Assembly: GCA_034432655.1 (NCBI GenBank) | Contig: DAOUBP010000114.1 | Location: 1 to 31,876 of the forward strand | Source: DAOUBP01 sp034432655 | GTDB lineage: Bacteria; Chloroflexota; Anaerolineae; CG2-30-64-16 | DNA: 31,876 bases | Direction: 5' to 3' | Shown here: positions 31,851 through 31,876 of the stretch, in pieces | How the letters are laid out: every line of letters begins with the position of its first letter | Position numbering within the stretch: position 1 is the stretch's first letter | Made by a program: the position numbers and the translations under genes | The notes under the pieces: model-generated | Seen by the model: the letters and a program-made list of their open reading frames with translations, nothing else | Told to the model about the DNA's origin: nothing | Database searches by the model: none

Positions 31851-31876
31851 GATCCTGGCCGCCACCGGCCACCCGT

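Noticed and set aside
1..31876. tRNA or rRNA genes and insertion sequences
   Set aside because: No cloverleaf-like or rRNA-like stretch and no transposase frame was recognised on either strand.

Overview
The window reads as a chromosomal segment of a GC-rich, free-living, carbohydrate-degrading bacterium, most likely a member of the Chloroflexota (Anaerolineae/Caldilineae type). This assignment is an inference. It rests on high GC, on lipoproteins with a VEVTRIVEVTRIVE linker after the lipobox cysteine, on secreted proteins ending in a PLV(A/S)(R/K) tail, and on intergenic DNA rich in perfect palindromes. No rRNA, tRNA, CRISPR array, transposase or integrase gene was seen. Except for the first gene, all convincing genes lie on the minus strand.

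Layout from left to right. (1) 192-1034 (+): a gene of unknown function with a zinc-protease-like HELVH motif, converging on (2). (2) 1171-5631 (-): a general L-amino-acid ABC transporter operon of the AapJQMP/Bzt type, with a candidate promoter and nested palindromes at 5847-5956. (3) 6038-24298 (-): a long beta-1,3-glucan (laminarin-type) utilisation operon. In transcription order it holds a sugar-binding lipoprotein, two permeases, a signal-less GH16, a lipoprotein GH16, a 1459-residue secreted multidomain GH16, a GH161-type beta-1,3-oligoglucan phosphorylase, a GH94 phosphorylase (laminaribiose phosphorylase-like) and a GH3 beta-glucosidase with a PA14 insert. A 15-bp-stem hairpin follows the last gene. 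(4) 24481-28523 (-): the regulatory block. It has a 74-residue stand-alone LacI DNA-binding domain and a 1197-residue soluble hybrid kinase built as LacI-type sugar-binding domain, GAF-like region, HisKA, HATPase, pseudo-receiver, receiver and AraC output. Two near-identical LacI-type operators lie upstream of the LacI-HTH gene and of the transporter gene. (5) 28727-30847 (-): a secreted protein with 12 RCC1-like repeats. (6) 30897-31481: a small cupin gene bounded on both sides by integron attC-like sites, with a near-consensus sigma-70 promoter reading through one site into the cupin. The right edge holds palindromic repeats and a doubtful small ORF.

Proposed working of the glucan locus: secreted and cell-surface GH16 enzymes cut polymeric beta-1,3-glucan. 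The binding protein and permeases import oligosaccharides, probably powered by an ATPase encoded elsewhere. The cytoplasmic GH16 shortens them, GH161 and GH94 phosphorylases release glucose 1-phosphate, and GH3 hydrolyses the remainder. The LacI-sensor hybrid kinase and the split LacI-HTH protein would control the operon. The most unusual items are a GH16 catalytic domain nested inside a carbohydrate-binding-type domain, the separated LacI DNA-binding domain beside a LacI-sensor kinase, the attC-flanked cupin, and a 33-bp mobile-type palindrome carried in frame inside the GH161 gene.
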